Origin: Paenibacillus assamensis DSM 18201
GTDB taxonomy: Bacteria; Bacillota; Bacilli; Paenibacillales; Paenibacillaceae
Assembly: GCF_000422445.1 (NCBI RefSeq)
Contig: NZ_AULU01000009.1
Span: 62,001-126,000 of the forward strand
DNA length: 64,000 bases
Direction: 5' to 3'
Position numbers and translations under genes: made by a program. The notes under the pieces are model-generated. The model saw only the letters and a list, made by a program, of their open reading frames with translations, was not told the origin of the DNA and did no database searches. Of this stretch, positions 9,101-15,879 are shown piece after piece. Numbering within the stretch: the first letter of the stretch is position 1; every line of letters starts with the position of its first letter.

Positions 9101-10535
9101 TAGCGGATGGTACATCATTTACATCCCGGAATGCCCCCTGCGGCATCAATATATAATAGCTTTCATTATCAGCCAATGCATTCTTTAAATGTATCTGGAT
9201 TGTAGCAGTTCCCCCTCCTGTTATAGAGGAAGAATGCACACTGATATCCTCAATGGTTTTATCATCACTTAATCTCATAACAGAAATCGAACTAGATCCT
9301 GGATAGACCGGTCTATTAAATGTCAAACTTAACTGTGTCCTGGTAGATATGCCGCTACTTCCATTGGCAGGCATATATTGAATAACTGATAATGCGGAGG
9401 AATCTTTACCTGCCTCAGTTATAAAATTCCATACATTCGATGTAAGTATACCTTCATAAGGTACTCCATCTACATCATAAAAAACGCCTTTACCCATTAA
9501 TACATAATACTCTGTATTAGGTTGTAAATCATTCACACGTACACTTACATTACGACCAGCTACCGTAACATCATTGGATTGGACATTTATCGTCTTTGTA
9601 TCGTTATCACGAAGTCGCTTCACATGTATATTCCCCGACCCCTTAGTAACTTCTTCATTAAAAGAAAAAGTTATCACCGGGTTAACCGAGACTCCACCTG
9701 CTTTGTGTTGAGGATTTGTAGCAGTTAAGGTAGGAGCAACATTGTTAGCCGATACAGTGCGGAAGCTCCATTGCCCATCGACTAAACCAGCATAGTCTTG
9801 TCCGTTACCATCTTTAAGAGCACCAGGTGTAATCGTCACATGGTACGTCGTGAAATTTTTAAAATTAAACGGTCCTGCGACTCTAATCTGGCTAGTGCCT
9901 AATTGAGTGACACGCGGACTTGTTATAGCAATCGTTTCAACGGTTGCACCATTTTGATCTTTAATCACAATATGACCTTGATTGGCAAATACGACCTTAT
10001 TAAAAGTAAGCTCTAACGATGTGTTTACAGGTACACCAATGCCACCATTTGCAGGAGATTGTGCTGACACTGTAATTGGACCAGTATTAGCATCTCCGCT
10101 TGTCTTAAAACGCCATTGATAGGCACCTTGAATACCCGCAAAACTCCCACTACTACCTTCAAAGGTTGCTGAATCTGTTTGAATATAGTAGTAGGTATTC
10201 GCTTGTAAATTAGGGATCCTGAACGATGCCACAGATTGATGAATGGTGACATCCTTCTTCTCAATCTTCCCTACTGCTTTGTTATCTTGCGCTTGATAAA
10301 CCATAATGAACCCGTTATCCTTCATTACCACAGGTTCTGAAAATGTGATTGAAAAAACGGCATCCTTTTGTACCGCTTCATTCCCTGAGATGGGTGAATA
10401 ACTAATTACTTGAGGACCACTGTTGAGAATCGTAACTTGGCCCGATTGTGCTGCTGCATATGAAGTAGTTAGATATGCCAAACTTCCTTGCAGTATAAGC
10501 ATTATGGCTAGTATTGCTGATAAGTATCGTTTCAT
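6174..10535 (-). CDS. Giant SLH-domain surface protein with Ig-like repeats
   Basis: A secreted protein of 1453 residues. ATG 10535 is chosen because GGAGG precedes it by 9-10 bases and it directly opens a classic signal peptide (MKRYLSAILAIMLILQ, cleavage near TSYA-AA). The N-terminal half has about five Big_5-like Ig domains of roughly 110 residues, each opening like SPxxGxxxVxxxxxxxxxF and containing W-x-F-x-T. About four SwmB-like domains follow, each with a core like VTLEFSKQLD, then a linker region. Three SLH domains close the protein (about residues 1265-1453), with the anchor motifs HWAAGDINAL, TRAEFAVMIARGLG and FKPNDPITREHM. SLH domains bind pyruvylated cell-wall polymer, which csaB in this window would make. 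The Ig-like array probably acts as spacer or adhesin. Confidence 0.85.
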   Translation of the reverse strand: MKRYLSAILAIMLILQGSLAYLTTSYAAAQSGQVTILNSGPQVISYSPISGNEAVQKDAVFSITFSEPVVMKDNGFIMVYQAQDNKAVGKIEKKDVTIHQSVASFRIPNLQANTYYYIQTDSATFEGSSGSFAGIQGAYQWRFKTSGDANTGPITVSAQSPANGGIGVPVNTSLELTFNKVVFANQGHIVIKDQNGATVETIAITSPRVTQLGTSQIRVAGPFNFKNFTTYHVTITPGALKDGNGQDYAGLVDGQWSFRTVSANNVAPTLTATNPQHKAGGVSVNPVITFSFNEEVTKGSGNIHVKRLRDNDTKTINVQSNDVTVAGRNVSVRVNDLQPNTEYYVLMGKGVFYDVDGVPYEGILTSNVWNFITEAGKDSSALSVIQYMPANGSSGISTRTQLSLTFNRPVYPGSSSISVMRLSDDKTIEDISVHSSSITGGGTATIQIHLKNALADNESYYILMPQGAFRDVNDVPSASIHTRNTWTFKVSADTSPPAISYVSPSDQSRNVPLNTELVMTMSKDVQLGSGSITLKRSGSYSVPIDVRVDSANKRVVRIKPRSLLASGTNYTVDVGKDAVKDLAGNSYPGISNAWRFTTLVPDTVAPTLESIVMSKSNTIELTYNKDLDSSSTPYVDSFKVMVNDEARPISGILIYGNKVNIQLQSGVAIGQVIRVSYTQGIIPLRDRNGNRVASISNRDVTNKIEESMSRISGATVTGAIIQINFNESLKEIDSRATSQFKVIVDGIAYTPTSIQGGLSSTLILTLGISVADGQVVTVEYQPGTYPLKDKYDANIAGFGPLYLRNAVDTKAPILVSTHVDGGKVILTYNEGLRPDMLPMKSHYSVLVNDKARYVDKIEVRSNQVILTLKSSVSNRNDLVTLSYVPGLVRLVDLAGNQAPEFSVIKVGNQTDTSQPQLNKAYVSGDTVTLEFSKQLDNLSVPAQTSFSLRVDNKTESIRSVRVNNTTVTLTLFSAISNAQSIKLTYSAPYAYPLTDMSGNKIRSFSNFDLSLGSTSGGNGGSPSAGQPANTEEAAYTLFLSKVLLVKTEATTKNIDMSRNKQHTNKYTVKQDHWKSSMEYAIQKGLNTVVVDVPTSEKAAMVAIPLKPIEEVMSAGKDLKIGVRYGDWMYTIALRDLPMQTISNQLNTSASSATLLLQVEKQTGQSSLYSSWLTKESGQDVTGVHDFNVSAFTTVPSVKAIDVQVKTHINYRSSTALDKNKTIAVMLDSLAVRLGYVPTQIKSEQGAHVLQSQAPSNERIAVVNSTRSFSDTAGHWAAGDINALAGRFIADAASGNQFQPDRSVTRAEFAVMIARGLGLKGDPNQVSSFKDVSRNHADAPYIGAAVKAGIILGYEDRTFKPNDPITREHMSMMMIRAMKTAGYTQQLSKSVDSYFARFSDRGQFASKSKNTVAQALEAGIIQGMSQNTFGVRTKATRAQATSMIRRMLEKIQYM

Positions 10536-10623
10536 GTATTTTATCCCTCCGAAAAAAGACACTCGTACATATATTTTCGGACAAATACATCTAAATGTTT
10601 AGAGTTATGACAAGTAAGGCTAT

Positions 10624-10658
10624 AAAAAAGAGCTTTGGACAATGTCCAAAGCTCTTTA
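10624..10658 (-). terminator. metK terminator
   Basis: A minus-strand hairpin with near-perfect arms (AAAGAGCTTTGGAC against GTCCAAAGCTCTTT, two-base loop) runs into six T. It lies 36 bases after the metK stop and insulates the SLH gene from metK. Confidence 0.93.
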
Positions 10659-10694
10659 ATCATTATGATTAATGAAAAATTGCGGGTGTAAATA

Positions 10695-11894
10695 TTATAG
10701 ACCTGCTTGCTCGCGCAATGCTTCAGCCTTATCAACTTGCTCCCAAGGAAGCTCAACATCTGTACGGCCAAAGTGACCGTAAGCAGCCGTTTGCTTGTAA
10801 ATAGGACGACGCAAGTCGAGCATGCGAATGATGCCAGCTGGACGCAGGTCAAAGTTGTTCTGGATAAGCTCAACAAGCTTCTCTTCTTCAACCTTGCCTG
10901 TACCGTACGTATCAACGTTTACGGATACGGGTTGTGCTACACCAATTGCATAAGCCAATTGGATTTCACACTTATCAGCAAGACCTGCTGCTACGATATT
11001 TTTCGCTACATAGCGCGCTGCGTATGCTGCAGAACGGTCAACTTTTGTAGGATCCTTACCGGAGAATGCACCGCCACCATGACGAGCATAACCACCGTAC
11101 GTATCAACGATAATTTTGCGGCCAGTAAGACCCGCATCCCCTTGAGGTCCACCAATAACGAAGCGACCAGTTGGGTTAATGAAATATTTAGTCTCGCTGT
11201 CCAACCATTCAGTTGGGACAACAGGTTTAATAACATGTTCTAAAATGTCGGATTGAATTTGTTGAAGAGTAGCATCCTCAGCATGTTGAGTCGATACAAC
11301 AATTGTATCTACACGAACTGGCTTGCCATCTTGATATTCAATCGTTACTTGCGTCTTACCATCTGGACGAAGGTAGCCAAGCGTACCGTTCTTGCGCACT
11401 TCGGACAAACGACGTGCAAGACGGTGAGACAGAGCGATTGGAAGCGGCATTAACTCCGGCGTTTCGTTCGTTGCAAAACCGAACATCAAGCCTTGGTCGC
11501 CAGCGCCGATATTATCGCGCTCTTCCTTAGCATCTTCTGTACGTGTTTCGATTCCTTCGTTAACCCCTTGCGCAATGTCAGGAGACTGTTCATTAAGGGA
11601 AGTCAAAACTGCACACGTATTGTAATCGAAACCATATTTCGCACGTGTATAACCGATATCTTTAATCGTGTTGCGTACGATAGATGGGATATCAACATAA
11701 TCGGCTTTAGTGCTAATTTCTCCGATAACAAGAACTAATCCTGTCGCGACGGATACTTCACACGCTACCCGAGCATTCGGGTCATTAGCGAGAAAGGCGT
11801 CCAATACCGCATCTGAGATTTGGTCACAGATTTTATCTGGATGACCTTCAGTAACGGATTCGGAAGTGAATAAGTGGCGTCCTTTAATAGACAT
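10695..11894 (-). CDS. metK: S-adenosylmethionine synthetase MetK
   Basis: Makes S-adenosylmethionine from methionine and ATP in the cytoplasm. The family signatures are present: GHPDKICDQ near the N-terminus (ATP/Mg site), [10 protein letters not shown] (methionine/ATP loop), [20 protein letters not shown] and [19 protein letters not shown]. The length of 399 residues is typical. ATG 11894 is chosen over a TTG three codons earlier because it gives the standard N-terminus ([12 protein letters not shown]); the G-rich ribosome binding site (GGGGGG, about 9 bases upstream) is not canonical. No S-box fits in the short leader, although metK of many Bacilli is under a SAM riboswitch. A terminator-like hairpin lies in the leader instead. 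Confidence 0.97.
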   Translation of the reverse strand: MSIKGRHLFTSESVTEGHPDKICDQISDAVLDAFLANDPNARVACEVSVATGLVLVIGEISTKADYVDIPSIVRNTIKDIGYTRAKYGFDYNTCAVLTSLNEQSPDIAQGVNEGIETRTEDAKEERDNIGAGDQGLMFGFATNETPELMPLPIALSHRLARRLSEVRKNGTLGYLRPDGKTQVTIEYQDGKPVRVDTIVVSTQHAEDATLQQIQSDILEHVIKPVVPTEWLDSETKYFINPTGRFVIGGPQGDAGLTGRKIIVDTYGGYARHGGGAFSGKDPTKVDRSAAYAARYVAKNIVAAGLADKCEIQLAYAIGVAQPVSVNVDTYGTGKVEEEKLVELIQNNFDLRPAGIIRMLDLRRPIYKQTAAYGHFGRTDVELPWEQVDKAEALREQAGL

Positions 11895-11921
11895 TGGACT
11901 CAACCCCCCATACCAATAATG

Positions 11922-11982
11922 TAGGCTATTCTCTTAGGAATGCCTATAACAAAAAAAGTACCTTTTCCACTTGGAAAAGGTT
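11922..11982 (-). promoter_or_regulatory. metK leader: terminator-like hairpin followed by a second stem-loop
   Basis: In the minus-strand leader, ACCTTTTCC/GGAAAAGGT (11981-11973 with 11968-11960) forms a 9-bp hairpin followed by seven T (11957-11951), a good intrinsic terminator. It is flanked by complementary TATAACAA and TTGTTATA, which could extend the stem and hide the T-run. A second hairpin follows (TAGGC-ATTC pairing GAAT-GCCTA, 11946-11922). It lies about 20-75 bases after the predicted metK start point, so it could be a short attenuator. It could equally be the missing terminator of the upstream SASP gene. Confidence 0.6.
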
Positions 11983-12005
11983 GTTATACCAGCCTTCGAG
12001 AAATC

Positions 12006-12034
12006 ATATTACTTCATTTAGGGGGACATGTCAA
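12006..12034 (-). promoter_or_regulatory. Predicted sigma-A promoter of metK
   Basis: A perfect -35 TTGACA (12034-12029) is separated by 17 bases from TAATAT (12011-12006); the start point would be near 11999. The -35 is one arm of an inverted repeat, TGTCAA-N6-TTGACA (12046-12029), a possible operator. Confidence 0.65.
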
Positions 12035-12075
12035 TCAATGTTGACAAATTTCATCTTCCTTATATTACTTATTAA

Positions 12076-12363
12076 TTATAATTGCCCATAAAGTGTTTTC
12101 TCAGCTTGTTGAATAAGTCGTTTTGTTATCGTCCCACCAACAGAACCAGCATCTCTTGAAGATAAGTGGCCCCAGTTGTCATGCGAAGAAATTCCATATC
12201 CCGAAACTGGGATTGCCCCTAATTCAGAGCTGAACTCAGTGTCCCCCAATCCACTCTGAATGCCGTTATAAGATACAGGAAGCCCTAACTCAGCTGCAAT
12301 TTCATACTTCATTCGATATAGTGCATCCTTACTTGCAGGAACCAACTTCTTTTTGTTAGCCAT
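12076..12363 (-). CDS. Alpha/beta-type small acid-soluble spore protein, long variant
   Basis: SASPs coat forespore DNA and are degraded by GPR on germination. The 95-residue product starts at ATG 12363, 7-8 bases after AAGGAGGG. It has the family N-terminal block (LVPASKDALYRMKYEIAAELG, which includes the GPR recognition region EIAAELG) and the C-terminal DNA-binding block (SRDAGSVGGTITKRLIQQAE). Classical SspA/SspB proteins have about 60-70 residues. Here roughly 30 extra residues, Gly/Ser-rich with TEFSSELG and NWGHL, separate the two blocks. No other gene is co-directed within its own promoter region, and no terminator is seen before the metK promoter. Confidence 0.9.
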   Translation of the reverse strand: MANKKKLVPASKDALYRMKYEIAAELGLPVSYNGIQSGLGDTEFSSELGAIPVSGYGISSHDNWGHLSSRDAGSVGGTITKRLIQQAEKTLYGQL

Positions 12364-12424
12364 CAAAATTCCCTCCTTATTAGTGTACGGTGTTCACCAT
12401 AAACATCAGTTGATTAGATGGTCA

Positions 12425-12449
12425 TAGTATGTGCTGTACTTACGCATAC
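12425..12449 (-). promoter_or_regulatory. Possible sigma-G promoter of the SASP gene
   Basis: A perfect sigma-G -10 element CATACTA (12431-12425) lies about 60 bases upstream of the SASP start. The best -35 match, GTATG (12449-12445), is only 13 bases away, whereas about 17-18 is usual, so only the -10 is convincing. Confidence 0.4.
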
Positions 12450-12481
12450 ACTCGAAGGAATCATTTCTGGTTCTTCCTATA

Positions 12482-12511
12482 ATAAGAAAGAGCGGCATCG
12501 CTGCCGCTCTT
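12482..12511 (-). terminator. Terminator of the two-gene exported-protein operon
   Basis: On the minus strand GAGCGGCA (12509-12502) pairs with TGCCGCTC (12497-12490) around a 4-base loop, followed by TTTCTTATT. Confidence 0.9.
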
Positions 12512-12579
12512 CATTACATGTAGTACTAAAACTTTGTCATTGTCAGCATCAGAATCAAGTACTATGCGCTGTATTTAAG

Positions 12580-13146
12580 TTATTTTCCTGTTGATTGCTC
12601 CGTCGACTCCTCGACAGGAGCTTGCTTAACTTCATAGCCACCACGCACAGCAACGACAACTTGATTTTTAGGTGTTTCAGATGCAGTAATACCACGGCCA
12701 TCTCTTGGGAATAACAATAAATGATTATTGGCTACCGTCATTCCATTCGTTAAGTCTTTACCATCTGTTAAGTCAGATACGCCACTTGCATCTGAGCTAT
12801 AAACCGTTGACTTTCCAGCACGGACTACGAATTCAGCACCAGCCTTACCGACTAACATCTGACCAGACTTAATCGTTACAATTTTTAGAGATTCATCCTC
12901 AGCTTCAGGTTTGTTAGTTTCTTCAGAAGGTTTAGTACCTCCTGTTGTGCCGGAGCCATTACTACCCTTGCCTAAATCCTCCTTTAACTCCTGAATCTGT
13001 TTATCGACATAACTTTTGGTAACCAGCGGATCTTGAGAATTGCCTGGTTGGGCACTTAGTGCATTAAAGCCACCAACAACCAACATACTCGCACCTAGAC
13101 ATACGGTAAATATTAAGCTTTTTTTCAATCTTGTCTTATTGGACAT
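12580..13146 (-). CDS. Exported or membrane-anchored protein of unknown function
   Basis: 188 residues, not recognised. A basic N-terminus and hydrophobic segment (about 10-30) could be a signal peptide or membrane anchor. A short amphipathic, probably coiled-coil stretch follows (KSYVDKQIQELKEDL, about 44-58), then a low-complexity Gly/Ser/Thr/Glu linker, then a compact beta-rich domain (about 88-172) containing SGVSDLTDGKDLTNGMTV and LLFPRDGRGI. ATG 13146 has GAGGT 7 bases upstream. The gene begins 25 bases after the six-repeat protein gene and shares its terminator, so the two are almost certainly co-transcribed. Their place between metK and the S-layer gene suggests an envelope role. Confidence 0.75.
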   Translation of the reverse strand: MSNKTRLKKSLIFTVCLGASMLVVGGFNALSAQPGNSQDPLVTKSYVDKQIQELKEDLGKGSNGSGTTGGTKPSEETNKPEAEDESLKIVTIKSGQMLVGKAGAEFVVRAGKSTVYSSDASGVSDLTDGKDLTNGMTVANNHLLLFPRDGRGITASETPKNQVVVAVRGGYEVKQAPVEESTEQSTGK

Positions 13147-13171
13147 CGTTGTACCTCATAAAGTATAGTTT

Positions 13172-15712
13172 TTATTTAACATTATAAGCGCGATGTTCTA
13201 ACAAGAGCTTCTTAGCACCATTTACTTCTTCGTAAAGACGCAAGTTGAATCCAGATTGCCCAATACCCTTCATCGCTGGATTATCAATCGTAAAGGATTG
13301 TGGTACCTTCTCTCCAACTGCCAGGTTGCCCTCACCTAATTCAAATGACTTTGTAAATTTATTACCGTTATACTCAAGTTCAAATAGAATCTTTCTCTTC
13401 TCCAATACCTCTTCAAATGGATTATGTTCCGTCAAATTATATTCAAAGTTAAATGTAGACTGACCATTAGTATCTTCAGTTGCATTAACTTTATTGAATT
13501 TAAACGTATACGGACGCAATTCGATAGGATCTAGGATATAATCTTCTACTTTCGTCTGATTGTCTCCTAAAATTAACAATGCTCCATTAACATAACTGTC
13601 AGCTGTTTGAGTACCGGATGCATATTTGCCTTCAGTAATTCCTTGACCAACAAGAATTTTCAAATCGCTAGCTTTATATTTTTTAGGTATATCAGCCGTT
13701 ACACCAACCAAATTCACACCGTCAGGAGTAACCTCTTTGTCAGTGAGCGTTATTTTCGCTGGAATCTGTACACCATTGGCTGCATCATAGTAGTATGCCA
13801 CTACTTGAGGCATTTTCGCAAAGCGCCCACCTGTATTACGGTAAGAGACCAAAGTACGGATCGTGTTCGTGTTGGTTCCTTCATACAAACTCGTTTCCAG
13901 CACGTTCATTTGTGCTTCTACACCCGGTTGTTTCAATGTGTAGTAAGCCGTTGAGGCAGGGTCATACGACGGAAGCTCAGCATCCACAGCTTTAATCATA
14001 AAGTTACCCATTGTGCTTACAGGCTTGTCATTAAGCATTTCGCTTAATGTAATTTTAGCATTATCAAATTTCGATGATGCCGATACTTTTGATGTCGCAA
14101 TAAATTGTGCCGACTCTCCTGGTTTGAGTCCGATAGCGCCGTCTACTTGCAACATTTGAATTTCTTTACTATCTACTTTCACGCCACTCAACCATGCATT
14201 CATTGCAAACTTCGGCAATGGTTGCGTATCTTTACCCGTGTTCTTAATCTTAATTGATGTATTAATAATATCTTTCGAATCCCAAGGTAAGCGCTCAAAG
14301 TCTCCTACGGTCACTTCATACGTACCTTGCTTATTAACATAAGTTGCTTTGGAATCCGTTGTAATCGTCGTTGTATCTGGAACCATGTATTGAGCTAACA
14401 AATAGTCATTACTCTTATCTTCATCAGCCACACGTTTTACCGCCAACTTCATATTCGTCAAAGACACACTGGCTGGAATAGAAGCTGTAATGGTTGCTTC
14501 TTCACTTACTCCAGGAAGCAAGTTCCCCTCAGGCTCTCCAACTTGTACCGGATACGATGTATCTACATTCGTTAATAATTCGAATTGCAATTTAGGTTTC
14601 TTAATCGCTGATTTACCGATATTTTTCATTGCATATGAAATAGTAACGTTATGATACTCAGAGTTCGTATCAACCATCATATTTGTTATCTTTGTATCCA
14701 CATACTGATTGTCAATTAATAGCTTGTACGACTGTCCTTTAAGCGTAACAGCACCTCTAGTATCATTTGCTTTTAAATGACTATATGCGACAGGGAGATT
14801 TGCTTTTGACGCCCCCGTCCCTGCTCCATCTCCTGTTCCCGTTGGCGCTGCTCCTGATTCCTCAGCAATAAATAGTTGGTACGTTGCTTTTTTCAAGTCA
14901 GTAGGTAACTTCGAATAGAATTTAACTTGAGCAGACTCCCCTGGTAGCAGAGATTTCTTAGCCTGAACAGAATCTAAAGTATAGTATCTATTGGTATTTG
15001 TACGCAAATAGAATTTTAGTGACTCAAGATTCACTGCACTATTCGACGTATTTTTGATATTCACTGTTAATGATGCTTGAACATGATTACCCACATTCGT
15101 TAAATCTAGGTTGGACGACGAAATGACAAGTGTGTTTGGACCTTGCTTAATTTCACGTGATTTTCCCACTGGAGTTATGTAGGAATAATTTTTCGGGATA
15201 TTAACAGATCCAATAACTCTTTCAAAGCCACCATTGGACATTGAGAAATCCCATTTAATAACGGATAACTTCAAATCACTAAGATTGAGCTTGCTGTCCA
15301 CTTTGGCATGTATTTTAAAAGTCTTCTTTGATTTCGCTGGAACGATATTATCTTTCTTCTCAGTAAGACCCATAAGTTGAATAGGATACTTATTACCCAT
15401 AGTAGAACGAACAGAGAACCAATAATCCATTAAGCTCAAAGAGCGATTACCTTCATTGTGGACCGTTACGGTGAAGTACACGTTCTTTTCACCTTCCACA
15501 TGGTAGAACTGTACATCATTGACTTTCAGATAACTGCTAGATGTCAGTTTAACTGGTTTAAGGTCGGATGCCTTAAACAAAGCATTATTACTAACCGTTT
15601 GGCTCTTTGCTGGGGCCGCGGCTGCTTCATTGCTATTTATAATAGATCCATATGTAGAGACTAGTAGTGTAAGTGATAACGTTGTAGCAATAATTCGTTT
15701 TTTATTAGTCAA
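13172..15712 (-). CDS. Secreted protein built of about six tandem beta-sandwich-like repeats
   Basis: 846 residues, not recognised. The start is TTG 15712: AAGGAG lies 10 bases upstream, an in-frame stop immediately precedes it, and the next residues form a signal peptide (IIATTLSLTLLVST, cleavage near EAAAA). The mature part consists of about six segments of 100-120 residues. Each has a hydrophobic strand ending in a [IVM]-x-N-x-G-like motif (VHNEGN, IKNTSN, MKNIGK, IKNTGK, YRNTGG) and, 25-35 residues later, an L-x-P-G-x-S-like turn (IVPAKS, LLPGES, LLPGVS, LKPGES). The sixth is divergent. This resembles CARDB/Ig-like folds. There is no SLH or LPXTG anchor, so attachment may depend on the 188-residue partner. 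Confidence 0.8.
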   Translation of the reverse strand: MTNKKRIIATTLSLTLLVSTYGSIINSNEAAAAPAKSQTVSNNALFKASDLKPVKLTSSSYLKVNDVQFYHVEGEKNVYFTVTVHNEGNRSLSLMDYWFSVRSTMGNKYPIQLMGLTEKKDNIVPAKSKKTFKIHAKVDSKLNLSDLKLSVIKWDFSMSNGGFERVIGSVNIPKNYSYITPVGKSREIKQGPNTLVISSSNLDLTNVGNHVQASLTVNIKNTSNSAVNLESLKFYLRTNTNRYYTLDSVQAKKSLLPGESAQVKFYSKLPTDLKKATYQLFIAEESGAAPTGTGDGAGTGASKANLPVAYSHLKANDTRGAVTLKGQSYKLLIDNQYVDTKITNMMVDTNSEYHNVTISYAMKNIGKSAIKKPKLQFELLTNVDTSYPVQVGEPEGNLLPGVSEEATITASIPASVSLTNMKLAVKRVADEDKSNDYLLAQYMVPDTTTITTDSKATYVNKQGTYEVTVGDFERLPWDSKDIINTSIKIKNTGKDTQPLPKFAMNAWLSGVKVDSKEIQMLQVDGAIGLKPGESAQFIATSKVSASSKFDNAKITLSEMLNDKPVSTMGNFMIKAVDAELPSYDPASTAYYTLKQPGVEAQMNVLETSLYEGTNTNTIRTLVSYRNTGGRFAKMPQVVAYYYDAANGVQIPAKITLTDKEVTPDGVNLVGVTADIPKKYKASDLKILVGQGITEGKYASGTQTADSYVNGALLILGDNQTKVEDYILDPIELRPYTFKFNKVNATEDTNGQSTFNFEYNLTEHNPFEEVLEKRKILFELEYNGNKFTKSFELGEGNLAVGEKVPQSFTIDNPAMKGIGQSGFNLRLYEEVNGAKKLLLEHRAYNVK

Positions 15713-15769
15713 CTATTTTCAACTCCTTAATTCAATCATATCATTGCATATACTAATACTTTACCTTTA

Positions 15770-15778
15770 ATTGTATCA
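15770..15778 (-). promoter_or_regulatory. Possible extended -10 promoter of the repeat-protein operon
   Basis: TGATACAAT (15778-15770) fits an extended -10 (TGnTAnAAT), about 60 bases before the TTG start; no good -35 is visible. Confidence 0.4.
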
Positions 15779-15827
15779 GCTGGATAGTTAAAAATAATTA
15801 ATACTTTATGATTTTATTGTGATAAAC

Positions 15828-15866
15828 AAAAAAAGTGGCTAACAGGAGACCCTGTTAACCACCTTT
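15828..15866 (-). terminator. S-layer gene terminator
   Basis: On the minus strand GGTGGTTAACAGG pairs with CCTGTTAGCCAC (one mismatch, 4-base loop), followed by seven T. A strong terminator, as expected for a very highly expressed gene. Confidence 0.93.
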
Positions 15867-15879
15867 AATTTAGATATTA

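Noticed and set aside
11894..12000. SAM-I riboswitch (S-box) in front of metK
   Set aside because: Expected from relatives, but the leader is too short and lacks the conserved core.
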